NCBI GenBank assembly: GCA_905618945.1
Contig: CAJQTF010000029.1
Location: 1 to 64,000 of the forward strand
Source of the DNA: an uncultured Methylophilaceae bacterium
Lineage (GTDB): Bacteria > Pseudomonadota > Gammaproteobacteria > Burkholderiales > Methylophilaceae
Reading direction: 5' to 3'
Length of the DNA: 64,000 nt
Shown in pieces: positions 50,994-61,723 of this stretch (the first letter of the stretch is position 1; every line of letters begins with the position of its first letter). Below the pieces are notes generated by a model. That model made no database searches and was not told the DNA's origin. It saw nothing but the letters and a program-made list of their open reading frames with translations. The position numbers and the translations under genes are program-made.

Positions 50994-51250
50994 AAATAGA
51001 ATTTCCTTGAATTATTTCTTGGTTGCTGTTGATTTTTATCTTATCAATCTTAAGTCTAATTATAACATGTGGGTTAGGGCATTTTTCATACTTAATTAAA
51101 TTGCGAAATATTCAATAAAGTGCTAATCAGATTGAATTATTTATAAAATTTATGATTTTATGCTAAAATTTCGCTTTAAATTTTGAGCAAAACTTCTTAA
51201 CTTCCAAGTAGTTAGAATTTTAAAGTTCATTATTATATTAAGGAGTCATT

Positions 51251-51430
51251 ATGGCCGTTCAGAAAAGTAAAAAATCAACCTCAAGAATAGGTATGCGTCG
51301 CTCGCATGACAGCTTATCGAGCCCAGCTTTAGCAATAGAGCAAACAACTGGCGAAACTCATTTGAGACATCATGTTAGCGCTTCTGGTTTTTACAAAGGT
51401 AAAAAAGTTATAACAACCAAAGGTGAATAA
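51251..51430 (+). CDS. rpmF: 50S ribosomal protein L32 (59 aa, below the ORF-track cutoff)
   Basis: [62 protein letters not shown] aaggag. Confidence 0.95.
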   Translation: MAVQKSKKSTSRIGMRRSHDSLSSPALAIEQTTGETHLRHHVSASGFYKGKKVITTKGE

Positions 51431-51455
51431 ACTTAATATAACTATTAATTAAATT

Positions 51456-52466
51456 ATGCAACATTCAATTGCTATTGATGTAATGGGCGGTGACCATGGA
51501 ATTAAGGTTACAGTTCCGGCATCAATACAAATACTCCAGCAGTTTTTAGAAATTGATATCATTCTTGTTGGAAATGAGGTCGAAATAAAAAAATCTCTTT
51601 CTAAGTTAAAGGCAAGTAATCATCCTCGTATAAGCATTCTTAATACAACAGAATCAGTTGGAATGGATGAATCACCACAATCTGCCCTAAAAAATAAGAA
51701 AAATTCTTCGATGAGATTGGCTATTAATCTAGTCAAAGCTCATGAAGCCTCTGCGTGCGTAAGTGCAGGCAACACCGGGGCTTTAATGGCAACTGCTCGA
51801 TTTGTTCTAAAAATGCTTAACGGGATTGAGAGACCAGCTATTGCCTCAAACTTTCCAAATAGAGGTGGAGGGGTTACTTGTGTTTTAGACTTGGGCGCCA
51901 ATACAGACAGCACTCCTGAGCAACTACTTCAATTTTCTGTAATGGGAGCCATGCTAACTAGTGCTTTAACTAAAAAGAAAAATCCGTCAGTAGGTCTTTT
52001 GAATATTGGATCTGAGGATATTAAAGGTAATGAGGTAGTTAAAAAAACTTTCATACTTCTTAAGGAAAGCCATTTAAATTTCTATGGTAACGTAGAAGGG
52101 GATGATATTTTTAAAGGCACGACCGATGTTGTTGTTTGTGATGGATTTGTCGGAAATGTTGCATTAAAAACAACCGAAGGAGTGCTTAGAATGTTCGGTA
52201 ATTTTTTAACTGCTGAGTATAAGAAAAATTGGATTACAAAAATTATTGCATTAATTTCCTTATCGCTTTTAAAATCTTTTAGAAGAAGGCTTGACCCAAG
52301 AAGATATAACGGGGCATCCTTTTTGGGATTAAATGGCATTGTGATTAAAAGTCATGGGGGTGCTGATATCCTTGCTTTTAAAACAGCAATAATTACAGCC
52401 ATCGAAGAATCTGAAAATAGAGTGCTTGAGAAAATAAAAAAACAAATTAAAATTGAATCTAACTGA
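51456..52466 (+). CDS. plsX: Phosphate acyltransferase
   Basis: [21 protein letters not shown]. Confidence 0.96.
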   Translation: MQHSIAIDVMGGDHGIKVTVPASIQILQQFLEIDIILVGNEVEIKKSLSKLKASNHPRISILNTTESVGMDESPQSALKNKKNSSMRLAINLVKAHEASACVSAGNTGALMATARFVLKMLNGIERPAIASNFPNRGGGVTCVLDLGANTDSTPEQLLQFSVMGAMLTSALTKKKNPSVGLLNIGSEDIKGNEVVKKTFILLKESHLNFYGNVEGDDIFKGTTDVVVCDGFVGNVALKTTEGVLRMFGNFLTAEYKKNWITKIIALISLSLLKSFRRRLDPRRYNGASFLGLNGIVIKSHGGADILAFKTAIITAIEESENRVLEKIKKQIKIESN

Positions 52467-52483
52467 TTGAAGATAGGAAAAAA

Positions 52484-53437
52484 ATGATATTTTCCAAAAT
52501 AATAGGCGTAGGAAGTTACCTACCAAAAAAATTACTAACAAACAAAGATCTCGAAAAAAGTCTAGACACAACTGATGAGTGGATAACCTCAAGAACTGGG
52601 ATAAAAGAAAGGCATATAGCTAGTCCTGAAGAGCAAACTAGCGACTTAGCTTTTGAGGCAGCTAGAAATGCAATAAATAATGCCAGCATAAATACTGAGG
52701 AAATTGATCTTATTATTGTTGCCACCACAACACCGGATAAAATTTTTCCAAGCACAGCTTGTAATGTTCAAACAAAACTAGGAATTAGAAATTGCCCTGC
52801 TTTTGATATTCAAGCAGTGTGCAGTGGTTTTATTTATGGGCTATCAATTGCTGATAAATTTATCAAAACAAACTCAGCGAAAAATATTCTAGTTATTGGT
52901 GCGGATTCTATGTCAAAAATAACTGACTATACCGATAGGAGCAATGCAATTTTGTGGGGGGATGGTGCAGGGGCAGTCGTTCTTTCGGCATCAAAAAAAC
53001 AAGGTATTTTATCCACTCATATTCATGCTGATGGTCAATATGAAGAGTTACTTCATGTTCCAAAAAGAAATGTTGGGAATAAAATCCAACAAACGATTGA
53101 AATGCAAGGAAGCCAAGTATTTAAAATTGCAGTTAATACCCTGGATAAAATTGTTGATGAAGCACTAATAGCAAATCAATTACAAAAAGAAGACATTGAT
53201 TGGCTTGTGCCTCATCAGGCAAATATACGAATTCTTGAAGCAACTGCAAAAAAATTAGAAATGAGTATGGATAAGGTTATTGTTACAATAGATCGGCATG
53301 GTAATACCTCGGCAGCATCTATTCCTCTTGCACTAGATGACGGCATACAAAGCGGTAAGATTAAGTCAGGACATCTGCTACTGATGGAAGCTTTCGGAGG
53401 AGGATTCACTTGGGGCTCAGCGTTAATAAGATATTAG
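52484..53437 (+). CDS. fabH: 3-oxoacyl-ACP synthase III
   Basis: GVGSYLPKKLLTN, DIQAVCSGFIYGL, VPHQANIRI. Confidence 0.97.
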   Translation: MIFSKIIGVGSYLPKKLLTNKDLEKSLDTTDEWITSRTGIKERHIASPEEQTSDLAFEAARNAINNASINTEEIDLIIVATTTPDKIFPSTACNVQTKLGIRNCPAFDIQAVCSGFIYGLSIADKFIKTNSAKNILVIGADSMSKITDYTDRSNAILWGDGAGAVVLSASKKQGILSTHIHADGQYEELLHVPKRNVGNKIQQTIEMQGSQVFKIAVNTLDKIVDEALIANQLQKEDIDWLVPHQANIRILEATAKKLEMSMDKVIVTIDRHGNTSAASIPLALDDGIQSGKIKSGHLLLMEAFGGGFTWGSALIRY

Positions 53438-54379
53438 ATGAGTAAATATATTATTACATTTCCTGGTCAAGGTTCTCAATCAATTGGAATGATGAATAGT
53501 CTCGCACATATTCCCATTATTCAAAAAACTTTTACTGAAGCCTCAGAAGTTCTGAATAAAGACTTTTGGGCAATGACTTCGTCTGAAAATCAAGAAATCA
53601 ATCAGACAATAAATACCCAACCCTTGATGCTTACAGCTGGGGTCGCAACTTGGAGGTATCTGCAAGAAAATAATTTGGATTCACCTAGTTTTATTGCAGG
53701 ACACAGCTTGGGCGAATTTACAGCACTTGTAGCTAGCGATTCATTAACTTTTAATGATGCCTTGAAAGTGGTTACAAAAAGAGCTGAATTAATGCAAAAT
53801 GCAGTCCCTGAAGGCGAGGGGGCTATGGCTGCAATTATTGGCTTAGAGGATCAGAAGGTGATAGGAATATGTAACGAAGAACAAGGAAATGATACTTTAG
53901 AAGCAGTTAATTTCAATTCTCCAGGCCAAGTTGTTATCGCTGGAACAAAATCTATTTTAGATAAATCATTACAAAGTTTTAAAGATGCAGGCGCTAAAAG
54001 AGCAATGCTACTTCCCGTAAGTGTTCCTTCTCATTGTAAATTAATGCGGCCAGCATCAATTTTGTTTGATGATTACTTAAAATCAATTATATTTAATCTA
54101 CCGAAATTTCCTATTATTCAAAACTATGAAGCTTTGCATTATAATGAAATTGATAAGATTAAATCAGCTCTTGTGAGTCAGATTTTTAATCCAGTGAGAT
54201 GGACAGAAACAATAAAATTACTATCAGCAGAAGGTATAAACTTATTTATTGAAGCTGGTCCTGGTAAAGTTTTAACAGGTTTGAATAGACGAATCAATAA
54301 GGAAGCTTCACATGTTTCAGTTAGTAATGAAGAAGCAATAGATGAAATTTTATTAAAAATTAAGGAACTAAAACAATGA
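53438..54379 (+). CDS. fabD: Malonyl-CoA-ACP transacylase
   Basis: FPGQGSQSIGM, AGHSLGEFTALV. Confidence 0.96.
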   Translation: MSKYIITFPGQGSQSIGMMNSLAHIPIIQKTFTEASEVLNKDFWAMTSSENQEINQTINTQPLMLTAGVATWRYLQENNLDSPSFIAGHSLGEFTALVASDSLTFNDALKVVTKRAELMQNAVPEGEGAMAAIIGLEDQKVIGICNEEQGNDTLEAVNFNSPGQVVIAGTKSILDKSLQSFKDAGAKRAMLLPVSVPSHCKLMRPASILFDDYLKSIIFNLPKFPIIQNYEALHYNEIDKIKSALVSQIFNPVRWTETIKLLSAEGINLFIEAGPGKVLTGLNRRINKEASHVSVSNEEAIDEILLKIKELKQ

Positions 54380-55125
54380 CTGAGCAACATACTATTAAAG
54401 TTGCACTTGTTACCGGTGCAAGCAGGGGCATTGGAGCAGCAATCGCATTAGAATTAGCAAAAAAAAATATGCTTGTTATTGGAACAGCAACATCAGATAA
54501 AGGAGTCGGGGCAATAGAAGAAAATTTTAAACTCAACGATCAAAAAGGAATTGGGTTGGTTTTAGATGTTAATGATAATAAGTCGATTGAGTCTTTAATA
54601 AAACACGTTGAAGAAAATTATGGAAATATTAGCATTCTAGTCAATAATGCAGGAATAACTAAAGATACTCTTTTGATGAAAATGAAAGATGAGGATTGGG
54701 ATGAAGTTATGAATACAAATTTAAAATCTGTATTCAAGTTAAGCCAGTCTGTAATTAGAAAAATGATTAAAAATAGATATGGTCGCATCATTAATATATC
54801 TTCTGTAGTTGGGCACTCAGGAAATGCTGGGCAAACTAACTATACTGCAGCAAAAGCAGGTATGTCTGGCTTTACAAAATCTCTTGCCCAAGAGGTTGGG
54901 AGTCGTGGAATTACTGTTAATTGTGTCGCACCAGGATTCATAGATACGGAGATGACACGGTCCCTCCCTGAAGAGTATAAAAATCAACTAATACGTAATA
55001 TTCCACTTGGAAAGCTAGGAAGTCCAAATGACATTGCTAATGCAGTAGCTTTTTTAGCTTCTGAGAATGCTAGCTATATAACCGGTGAAACACTTCATAT
55101 TAATGGTGGAATGTTGATGATTTAA
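54376..55125 (+). CDS. fabG: 3-oxoacyl-ACP reductase
   Basis: VTGASRGIGAAIA, NNAGIT, YTAAKAGMSGFTKSLAQE. Confidence 0.96.
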   Translation: MTEQHTIKVALVTGASRGIGAAIALELAKKNMLVIGTATSDKGVGAIEENFKLNDQKGIGLVLDVNDNKSIESLIKHVEENYGNISILVNNAGITKDTLLMKMKDEDWDEVMNTNLKSVFKLSQSVIRKMIKNRYGRIINISSVVGHSGNAGQTNYTAAKAGMSGFTKSLAQEVGSRGITVNCVAPGFIDTEMTRSLPEEYKNQLIRNIPLGKLGSPNDIANAVAFLASENASYITGETLHINGGMLMI

Positions 55126-55127
55126 TT

Positions 55128-55166
55128 ATTAATACCTATATAAATCATATAGTTATTAATTTTTTA
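55128..55166 (+). terminator. Terminator/attenuator hairpin between fabG and acpP
   Basis: ATTAATACCTATAT-AAATC-ATATAGTTATTAAT (14-bp stem, one mismatch) followed by T-run. Confidence 0.7.
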
Positions 55167-55257
55167 GTAAAATATTCAAAATAGTTTTATAAAATAAGCA
55201 TTCATTTGATAAAATAGCGAAAGTAATTTATTTGTTTTTAAAAAAAGGGGTTTATAC

Positions 55258-55494
55258 ATGTCAGATATCGAGAAAAGAGTTAGAAAAATTGTTTCAGAAC
55301 AATTAGGAACAGATGACGATAAAATAAAAAATGAATCATCTTTTATTGATGATCTTGGCGCAGACTCACTCGATACTGTTGAGCTTGTAATGGCTTTAGA
55401 AGAGGAATTCGATACTGAAATTCCTGATGAAGAAGCTGAAAAAATTACAACAGTGCAGCAAGCAATAGATTACATAAATAAAAATCTTAAATAA
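55258..55494 (+). CDS. acpP: Acyl carrier protein
   Basis: [18 protein letters not shown] phosphopantetheine site. Confidence 0.98.
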   Translation: MSDIEKRVRKIVSEQLGTDDDKIKNESSFIDDLGADSLDTVELVMALEEEFDTEIPDEEAEKITTVQQAIDYINKNLK

Positions 55495-55502
55495 TCAACT
55501 AA

Positions 55503-55522
55503 CCTAATCAAAACTGATTAGG
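55503..55522 (+). promoter_or_regulatory. Intergenic stem-loop overlapping the fabF RBS
   Basis: CCTAATC-AAAACT-GATTAGG, perfect 7-bp stem with AGG 8 nt before the fabF ATG. Confidence 0.45.
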
Positions 55523-55529
55523 TATATCC

Positions 55530-56762
55530 ATGACTAAAAGAAGGGTTGTAGTTACAGGACTTGGTTTAATAACACCTGTTGGTATTGGGGTTAAAGAATC
55601 ATGGAAGAATATCCTTAACGGTGTTTCTGGAATTACTAATATTACTAAGTTTGATGCATCAAATTTCAAATCTCAAGTTGCAGGCGAGGTTAAAAATTTC
55701 AATCCTGATCTCTATCTAAATCCAAAAGACTCAAGAAGGATGGATACCTTTATTCAATTTGGCTTAGTTGCCGGTATAGAGGCAATTAAGGATTCTGGGC
55801 TTGAAATAACTGATGAAAACTCGGAAAGAATAGGGGTATCTATTGGCTCTGGAATTGGTGGAATAAACCTTATTGAAACTACTAGCGATAATTTTGATCA
55901 AGGTGGCCCCAGAAAGGTGTCACCTTTTTTTGTGCCCGGCACAATTATAAATATGATATCTGGTAATTTATCTATAATGTATGGCCTAAAAGGACCAAAT
56001 ATTTCAATTGTAACTGCTTGCACAACAGGTACGCATTCAATTGGTGACGCTAGCCGAATGATTGAATATGGTGATGCCGATGTTATGATTGCAGGAGGCT
56101 CAGAAGCGGCAATTACAGAACTAACCGTAGCAGGATTTTCTGCAGCCAAAGCATTAAGTCAGCGTAATGATGACCCAACAAAAGCATCACGGCCTTGGGA
56201 TAAAGATCGAGATGGATTTGTTATCGGCGAAGGTGCAGGAGTCATGGTAATTGAAGAGTACGATCATGCTTTAAAAAGGGGCGCAAAAATTTACTGCGAA
56301 CTGGGCGGTTATGGAATGAGTGCAGATGCTTATCATATAACAGCTCCTAGTATAGACGGCCCAAAAAGGTCTATGATTAATGCAATTAATAATGCCGGTA
56401 TTAACTTAGATGAAGTGAGCTACATTAATGCTCATGGGACATCGACCCCACTTGGTGACTTAAATGAAGCTAACGCTATTAAAGAGACTTTTAATAAGCA
56501 TGCCTATGATTTAGTTGTAAACTCAACAAAATCAATGACAGGGCACTTGTTAGGGGGTGCAGGCGGAATAGAATCAGTATTTACGGCTTTAGCGATTCAC
56601 CATCAAGTATCACCACCAACAATAAATATTTTTAATCAAGATCCAGAATGCGACTTAGATTTTGCTGCGAACGAAGCTAAAGAAATTAATATAAAAGCTG
56701 CACTAAAAAACAATTTTGGTTTTGGTGGAACAAACGGTAGCTTAATCTTTAAGAGAATTTAA
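55530..56762 (+). CDS. fabF: 3-oxoacyl-ACP synthase II
   Basis: VVVTGLGLITPVG, TACTTGTHSIGDA, NAHGTSTPLGD. Confidence 0.97.
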   Translation: MTKRRVVVTGLGLITPVGIGVKESWKNILNGVSGITNITKFDASNFKSQVAGEVKNFNPDLYLNPKDSRRMDTFIQFGLVAGIEAIKDSGLEITDENSERIGVSIGSGIGGINLIETTSDNFDQGGPRKVSPFFVPGTIINMISGNLSIMYGLKGPNISIVTACTTGTHSIGDASRMIEYGDADVMIAGGSEAAITELTVAGFSAAKALSQRNDDPTKASRPWDKDRDGFVIGEGAGVMVIEEYDHALKRGAKIYCELGGYGMSADAYHITAPSIDGPKRSMINAINNAGINLDEVSYINAHGTSTPLGDLNEANAIKETFNKHAYDLVVNSTKSMTGHLLGGAGGIESVFTALAIHHQVSPPTINIFNQDPECDLDFAANEAKEINIKAALKNNFGFGGTNGSLIFKRI

Positions 56763-56778
56763 AGAAGTATTATCTGAA

Positions 56779-57600
56779 GTGAAAAAAAATTTTTTAATTA
56801 ATGGCAACCCTTTAAAAAGCATCAACCCATTCGATAGGGGTCTTTCTTATGGGGATGGAGTTTTCAGAACCTTTTTAGTCAGGAATGGATGTCCAATAAA
56901 TTGGGATATGCATTATGAAAAACTAAAGAATGATGCAAGAATTCTTAAAATAAAAGTACCCAAAAAAATAGACTTACTTCTTGATATTAAAAAATTATTT
57001 AGCTTGAATAAGTCTTATATTGGCAAAGTAATTATCACTCGTGGGGTATCAAATCAAGGGTATCAATATAAAAAAAATATTGAAAGTACTCGTATTGTAT
57101 TAAAAATTAATTATAAAAAAATTAACCATTCACATTATTTGAATGGAGTAAGGTTGCAAGTTTGTAAGACCAGGGTTACTCATAATGAGATTTACACTGG
57201 AGCAAAACATTTAAATAGAATAGATAATGTTTTAGCAAAGGCTGAACTTAAAAATGCAGTATTTGATGGGGTGATGCTTGATAAAAATGGTTATGTTAAT
57301 GAATGTGTGAGCAGTAATATTTTTGCCAGATATGGGAAGTTTGTAACTAGCCCGAAACAAAAAAATGGAGGGGTATCTGGAGTTTGCCAACAAATAATAA
57401 TTAAAAATGCTAATTCTCTTGGATTCAAGTTCAAATATCAAGATATCAAACTTGAAAAATTAAAACAGGCAGATGAGGTTATTATTACCAATTCAGTTTT
57501 TGGGGCTTTTTACGTAAATCAAATTGAAGAGACAAAATGGGAAGAAGGTATCTTTACTTCTTTAATTAGAGATTTTATTATCAAGCCTGAGCCTAAATGA
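56779..57600 (+). CDS. pabC: Aminodeoxychorismate lyase (GTG start)
   Basis: FDRGLSYGDGVFRTFLV; PLP fold IV; position between fabF and mltG. Confidence 0.88.
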   Translation: MKKNFLINGNPLKSINPFDRGLSYGDGVFRTFLVRNGCPINWDMHYEKLKNDARILKIKVPKKIDLLLDIKKLFSLNKSYIGKVIITRGVSNQGYQYKKNIESTRIVLKINYKKINHSHYLNGVRLQVCKTRVTHNEIYTGAKHLNRIDNVLAKAELKNAVFDGVMLDKNGYVNECVSSNIFARYGKFVTSPKQKNGGVSGVCQQIIIKNANSLGFKFKYQDIKLEKLKQADEVIITNSVFGAFYVNQIEETKWEEGIFTSLIRDFIIKPEPK

Positions 57601-58601
57601 ATTTAAAATTATCTAAAATCTTAACCTTCATCAAAAATAAAAAAATTCATATTATTTTTTCTTTTATGGTTTTTTGGTTTATAAGTTACTTATTTTTGCC
57701 TTTAAATGTAACGGAAGAAAATTCAAGCTTTGAGGTTATTGGTGGTAGTAATTTAAATGAAATTACTGAGCAACTTGTAGAGGTTAAGGTTTTAAGAGAT
57801 TCATTTAGATTTAAATTACTCACATTTATTTTATCTGAAAGAGAGGGTTTAAAAAAAGGGCATTACAAACTCGAATCTAATGCAACAGCCCTTGATCTTC
57901 TTGATATGCTTATTAATGGAAAAGAGGCTTTATATTCTATTTACTTTCCTGAGGGATCTACTTTTTTAGAAATGGCCGATAAAATAAATTCTAATACTAA
58001 TATTAAAAAAACATTAAACTCATACAGTCAGAAAAATATTTTAAAAGTTATTTCATCAAATAAAAAATATGTAGAAGGTTTATTCTTCCCTGATAGCTAC
58101 TATTTTTATAAAAATACTTCAGATATAGAAATATTTCAAAATTCTCATAGCGTTCTCATGAGGAAGCTTGAATTTGAATGGGATAATCGCGCTCATGAAT
58201 TGCCTTATAAGGATATGTATGAGGCATTAATAATTGCATCGATAATAGAAAAAGAGGTTGGTGTCACGGAAGAGGCCCCAATTATTGCTGGAGTTTTTGT
58301 AAATCGCATAAACATAGGCATGCCCCTTCAAAGTGACCCAACAGTAATTTATGGCATGGGCAAGAAATTTACTGGAAACATCACAAGGAAAGACTTAAAA
58401 AAAGATAATCCTTACAATACTTATACTCGAAAAAAACTTCCACCATCCCCAATTTCACTCCCTAGTTTGAATTCAATAAAAGCAGCGCTCAACCCAGCAA
58501 AAACAAATGCTTTATATTTTGTAGCTAAAGGTAACAGAAGGCATCATTTTTCAGCTACACTTAAAGAACACAATAGAGCAGTACGAAAATATCAAAAATG
58601 A
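57597..58601 (+). CDS. mltG: Endolytic murein transglycosylase
   Basis: EGLFFPDSYYF, ASIIEKEVG, QSDPTVIYGMG, NPYNTY. Confidence 0.94.
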   Translation: MNLKLSKILTFIKNKKIHIIFSFMVFWFISYLFLPLNVTEENSSFEVIGGSNLNEITEQLVEVKVLRDSFRFKLLTFILSEREGLKKGHYKLESNATALDLLDMLINGKEALYSIYFPEGSTFLEMADKINSNTNIKKTLNSYSQKNILKVISSNKKYVEGLFFPDSYYFYKNTSDIEIFQNSHSVLMRKLEFEWDNRAHELPYKDMYEALIIASIIEKEVGVTEEAPIIAGVFVNRINIGMPLQSDPTVIYGMGKKFTGNITRKDLKKDNPYNTYTRKKLPPSPISLPSLNSIKAALNPAKTNALYFVAKGNRRHHFSATLKEHNRAVRKYQK

Positions 58602-59215
58602 AATCAGATCCAAAATTTATAACTCTTGAAGGAGTTGACGGTGCTGGAAAAAGTACATGTATCAAGTTTATTAAAAAATACCTTGCAGACAAAAACTTAA
58701 ATTATTTGTTTACAAGAGAGCCTGGTGGAACAGCTTTAGGGGAAAAATTAAGAGAAATTTTACTACATGATGATATGAATCCAGAAACCGAAACCCTATT
58801 AATGTTTTCAGCTAGAAATGAACATGTATATCAAATTATAAAACCAAATCTTAAGGATGGAATAAATGTAATCAGCGACAGGTTTACTGATGCAACATAC
58901 GCCTATCAAAGTGGTGGTAAGAATGTTCCAATGGAAAAAATTACCACACTAAAAAATTTGGTCCATAAAGATTTAAAACCAGATTTAACTTTACTTTTTG
59001 ATTTGCCAACTGATGTAAGTTTGTCGCGTCTTAAGTCAGATGGTAATCTTGATAAATTCGAAAAAGAAGCAGCAGATTTTCATAATAGAATTAGGGAATC
59101 ATATTTAGATCTTGCAAAAAAAGAACCTAAAAGATTTCAAATAATAAATAGTAATCAAAATATAAATATTATCGAAAAAGAAATTTATTTTGTATTAGAT
59201 AAGCTTTTTTTATGA
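58598..59215 (+). CDS. tmk: Thymidylate kinase
   Basis: FITLEGVDGAGKSTC, TREPGGTALGEKLR. Confidence 0.96.
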   Translation: MKSDPKFITLEGVDGAGKSTCIKFIKKYLADKNLNYLFTREPGGTALGEKLREILLHDDMNPETETLLMFSARNEHVYQIIKPNLKDGINVISDRFTDATYAYQSGGKNVPMEKITTLKNLVHKDLKPDLTLLFDLPTDVSLSRLKSDGNLDKFEKEAADFHNRIRESYLDLAKKEPKRFQIINSNQNINIIEKEIYFVLDKLFL

Positions 59216-60177
59216 ATATCTATCCTTGGCATTTGAAGTCATGGGCTGAAGTTTTTTCAAATAAAGTTAAAATGCCACATGCATATATATTTTATGGCGC
59301 CCAAACTCCAGAAATTAATAAATTTGCTGATGAGGTAATTAAAGCAACTTTATGCTCTATACCAACTAAAGAACAATTTGCATGCGGGGAATGTCAAGAT
59401 TGTTTATGGTGTGAAATAAGTCACCCTGACTTAAATAGAGTAGTTAATACCTCAGAGGGAAAAAATTTAAAAACTGATATTCTTAAGGTTGCTGACGTAA
59501 GGGAGGCTAAAGAATTTTTACAAACCACATCTCACCAGACTAATGGAAAAAAAATTGTAACAATATACGGTGCGGATAGATTAAATCATTCAGCTTCAAA
59601 TGCCATATTAAAGATTGTGGAAGAACCACCAGCTGATTGCTTAGTTATTTTTACTGTAAATAATCTAAATGATTTACTCCCAACAATCATAAGCCGTTGT
59701 AGGCTAATATCGCTTGCAAAGCCAAGCATAGATGATGCAATAGAGTTTCTCAAGCAAACAGATAATATTGACCTTATTGATAATCTATCGTTATATAACA
59801 ATTTACCCTTGGAGCTTATTAATGATAAAGAAATGCTAACCATTATCAATGTTGTCCTAGGTGAGCTTAAAAAGGGTAACAAAATAAATCTAATGGAAGT
59901 AAATAGTATGTGGCTCAATAATGGCCTTGGTTGGATTATTAATATATTTCAGAAATGGGCTTATGAACTCTTATTATGCAAATTATCGGATGAGCATAAT
60001 TACTTTCCTAATGACACAGAGGTAGTTAGTAAGTTAGCATTAAGTGCAGATTTAAGTAAATTATTGACCTATCAAAAAAGTTTGAATACTATAAAATCAT
60101 ATGCTCATACAGCGGCTAATAAAGAAATTAACCTTAATTCAGTTATGATTGAATATAAAAATATTTTTACTCATTAA
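59212..60177 (+). CDS. holB: DNA polymerase III delta' subunit
   Basis: AYIFYG, CGECQDCLWCEISHPDL zinc motif, SNAILKIVEEPP, SRC. Confidence 0.92.
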   Translation: MNIYPWHLKSWAEVFSNKVKMPHAYIFYGAQTPEINKFADEVIKATLCSIPTKEQFACGECQDCLWCEISHPDLNRVVNTSEGKNLKTDILKVADVREAKEFLQTTSHQTNGKKIVTIYGADRLNHSASNAILKIVEEPPADCLVIFTVNNLNDLLPTIISRCRLISLAKPSIDDAIEFLKQTDNIDLIDNLSLYNNLPLELINDKEMLTIINVVLGELKKGNKINLMEVNSMWLNNGLGWIINIFQKWAYELLLCKLSDEHNYFPNDTEVVSKLALSADLSKLLTYQKSLNTIKSYAHTAANKEINLNSVMIEYKNIFTH

Positions 60178-60179
60178 TT

Positions 60180-60953
60180 ATGTATATAGACTCGCATTGC
60201 CATATAAACTTTCCAGAGCTTAATCAAAAAATTGATGAGGTTGTTAAGAATATGGCAAGCAATAAAATCTCTCATGCCCTATGTGTGAGTGTGACACTAG
60301 ATAAAATTAACGAAATTTTAGGTCTAACCAGAAAATATTCTAATATTTACGCTTCCGTTGGTGTACATCCTGATTACGAGGATATACAAGAGCCAGATAT
60401 TGATACTTTATTTAAATACTCTAAGGATAAAAAAGTTGTAGCTATAGGTGAAACCGGCTTAGATTATTTTAGACTAAAAGGGGATTTAAGTTGGCAAAGG
60501 GATAGATTTAGAACACATATTCAGGCGGCCATTAAGTCAGAACTCCCACTTATAATTCACACAAGAAATGCTCAAGATGACACAATAAGTATTATGAAAG
60601 AGGAGGGTGCAAGCTCTGCAACTGGAGTTATGCACTGCTTTACAGAGTCATATGAAATGGCAAAAAAAGCAATTGATTTAGGATTTTATATTTCCTTCTC
60701 AGGAATTATTACTTTCAAAAATGCTGAAACCTTAAGGGAAACTGTTAAAAATATACCTATCGAAAATATTCTAATTGAAACCGATTCTCCCTATTTAGCC
60801 CCTGTTCCGAATAGAGGAAAACTAAACGAGCCAGCAAATGTAATATATGTTGCCGAAAAAATTGCAGAATTAAAAGGCATAGCAGTCGAAAGAGTTGCCG
60901 AAATTACTACTAATAATTTTTTTACATTATTTAGTAAATGCAAAACACTTTAA
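60180..60953 (+). CDS. tatD: TatD family DNase
   Basis: YIDSHCHINF, GETGLDYFR, IETDSPYLAP. Confidence 0.95.
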   Translation: MYIDSHCHINFPELNQKIDEVVKNMASNKISHALCVSVTLDKINEILGLTRKYSNIYASVGVHPDYEDIQEPDIDTLFKYSKDKKVVAIGETGLDYFRLKGDLSWQRDRFRTHIQAAIKSELPLIIHTRNAQDDTISIMKEEGASSATGVMHCFTESYEMAKKAIDLGFYISFSGIITFKNAETLRETVKNIPIENILIETDSPYLAPVPNRGKLNEPANVIYVAEKIAELKGIAVERVAEITTNNFFTLFSKCKTL

Positions 60954-61705
60954 CTATACTTGGGGCAGGATCGAGTGCAGGGACGCCTGTCGTTGGCTGT
61001 AGATGCAAGACTTGCTTATCAGTAAATCCTAGAAATACAAGAACTAGATGTTCGAGCTTAGTAACTCTTGAAAATGGTAAAAATATTCTTATTGATACTA
61101 GTCCAGATTTAAGAGAGCAATCCTTAAGAGAATCAATTACAAAGGTTGATGCAGTACTTTTTACTCACGCACATGCTGACCATTGCCATGGTATCGATGA
61201 TTTAAGAGCTTTTTGCCAAATCAATAAAATTCAAATTCCTCTGTATGGCAATCAAGATGTTATCGACCAACTGTCCATTAAATTTAAGTATGCCATGATT
61301 GAACCAAAAAATTTTTGGGAAATACCAGTCCTTAAGCCAAATATAGTTGATGCACCATTTGAGATTTTTGATGAAATTATTACCCCTATACCCGTTATGC
61401 ATGGCAATAGTAATATTAATGGATATCGGATTGGAAATTTGGGCTATATAACTGATGCCTCTGAAATATCTGAGAATTCAATGAAACTTTTAGAGGGTGT
61501 TGATACTCTACTTCTTGATTGTTTAAGGATGGAACCTCACTTCACGCACCTTTCTTTTTCAGAAAGCATTGAAATTTCGAAAAAAATTAAGGCAAAAAAA
61601 ACATATTTGATTCATATGACACATAGTTTAGAATATGAATCTTTGAAAAAGATGTTGCCAGAAGGTATTTATGTTGGGTACGATGGTTTAAAATTACAAA
61701 TCTAA
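60938..61705 (+). CDS. MBL-fold metallohydrolase (PhnP-like)
   Basis: GAGSSAGTPVVGCRCKTC, FTHAHADHCHGIDDLR. Confidence 0.92.
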   Translation: MQNTLTILGAGSSAGTPVVGCRCKTCLSVNPRNTRTRCSSLVTLENGKNILIDTSPDLREQSLRESITKVDAVLFTHAHADHCHGIDDLRAFCQINKIQIPLYGNQDVIDQLSIKFKYAMIEPKNFWEIPVLKPNIVDAPFEIFDEIITPIPVMHGNSNINGYRIGNLGYITDASEISENSMKLLEGVDTLLLDCLRMEPHFTHLSFSESIEISKKIKAKKTYLIHMTHSLEYESLKKMLPEGIYVGYDGLKLQI

Positions 61706-61723
61706 TTGAAAATAAGGGTTAAT

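Noticed and set aside
59586-59918. 110-aa minus-strand ORF antisense to holB
   Set aside because: Shadow ORF; holB frame carries clear motifs.
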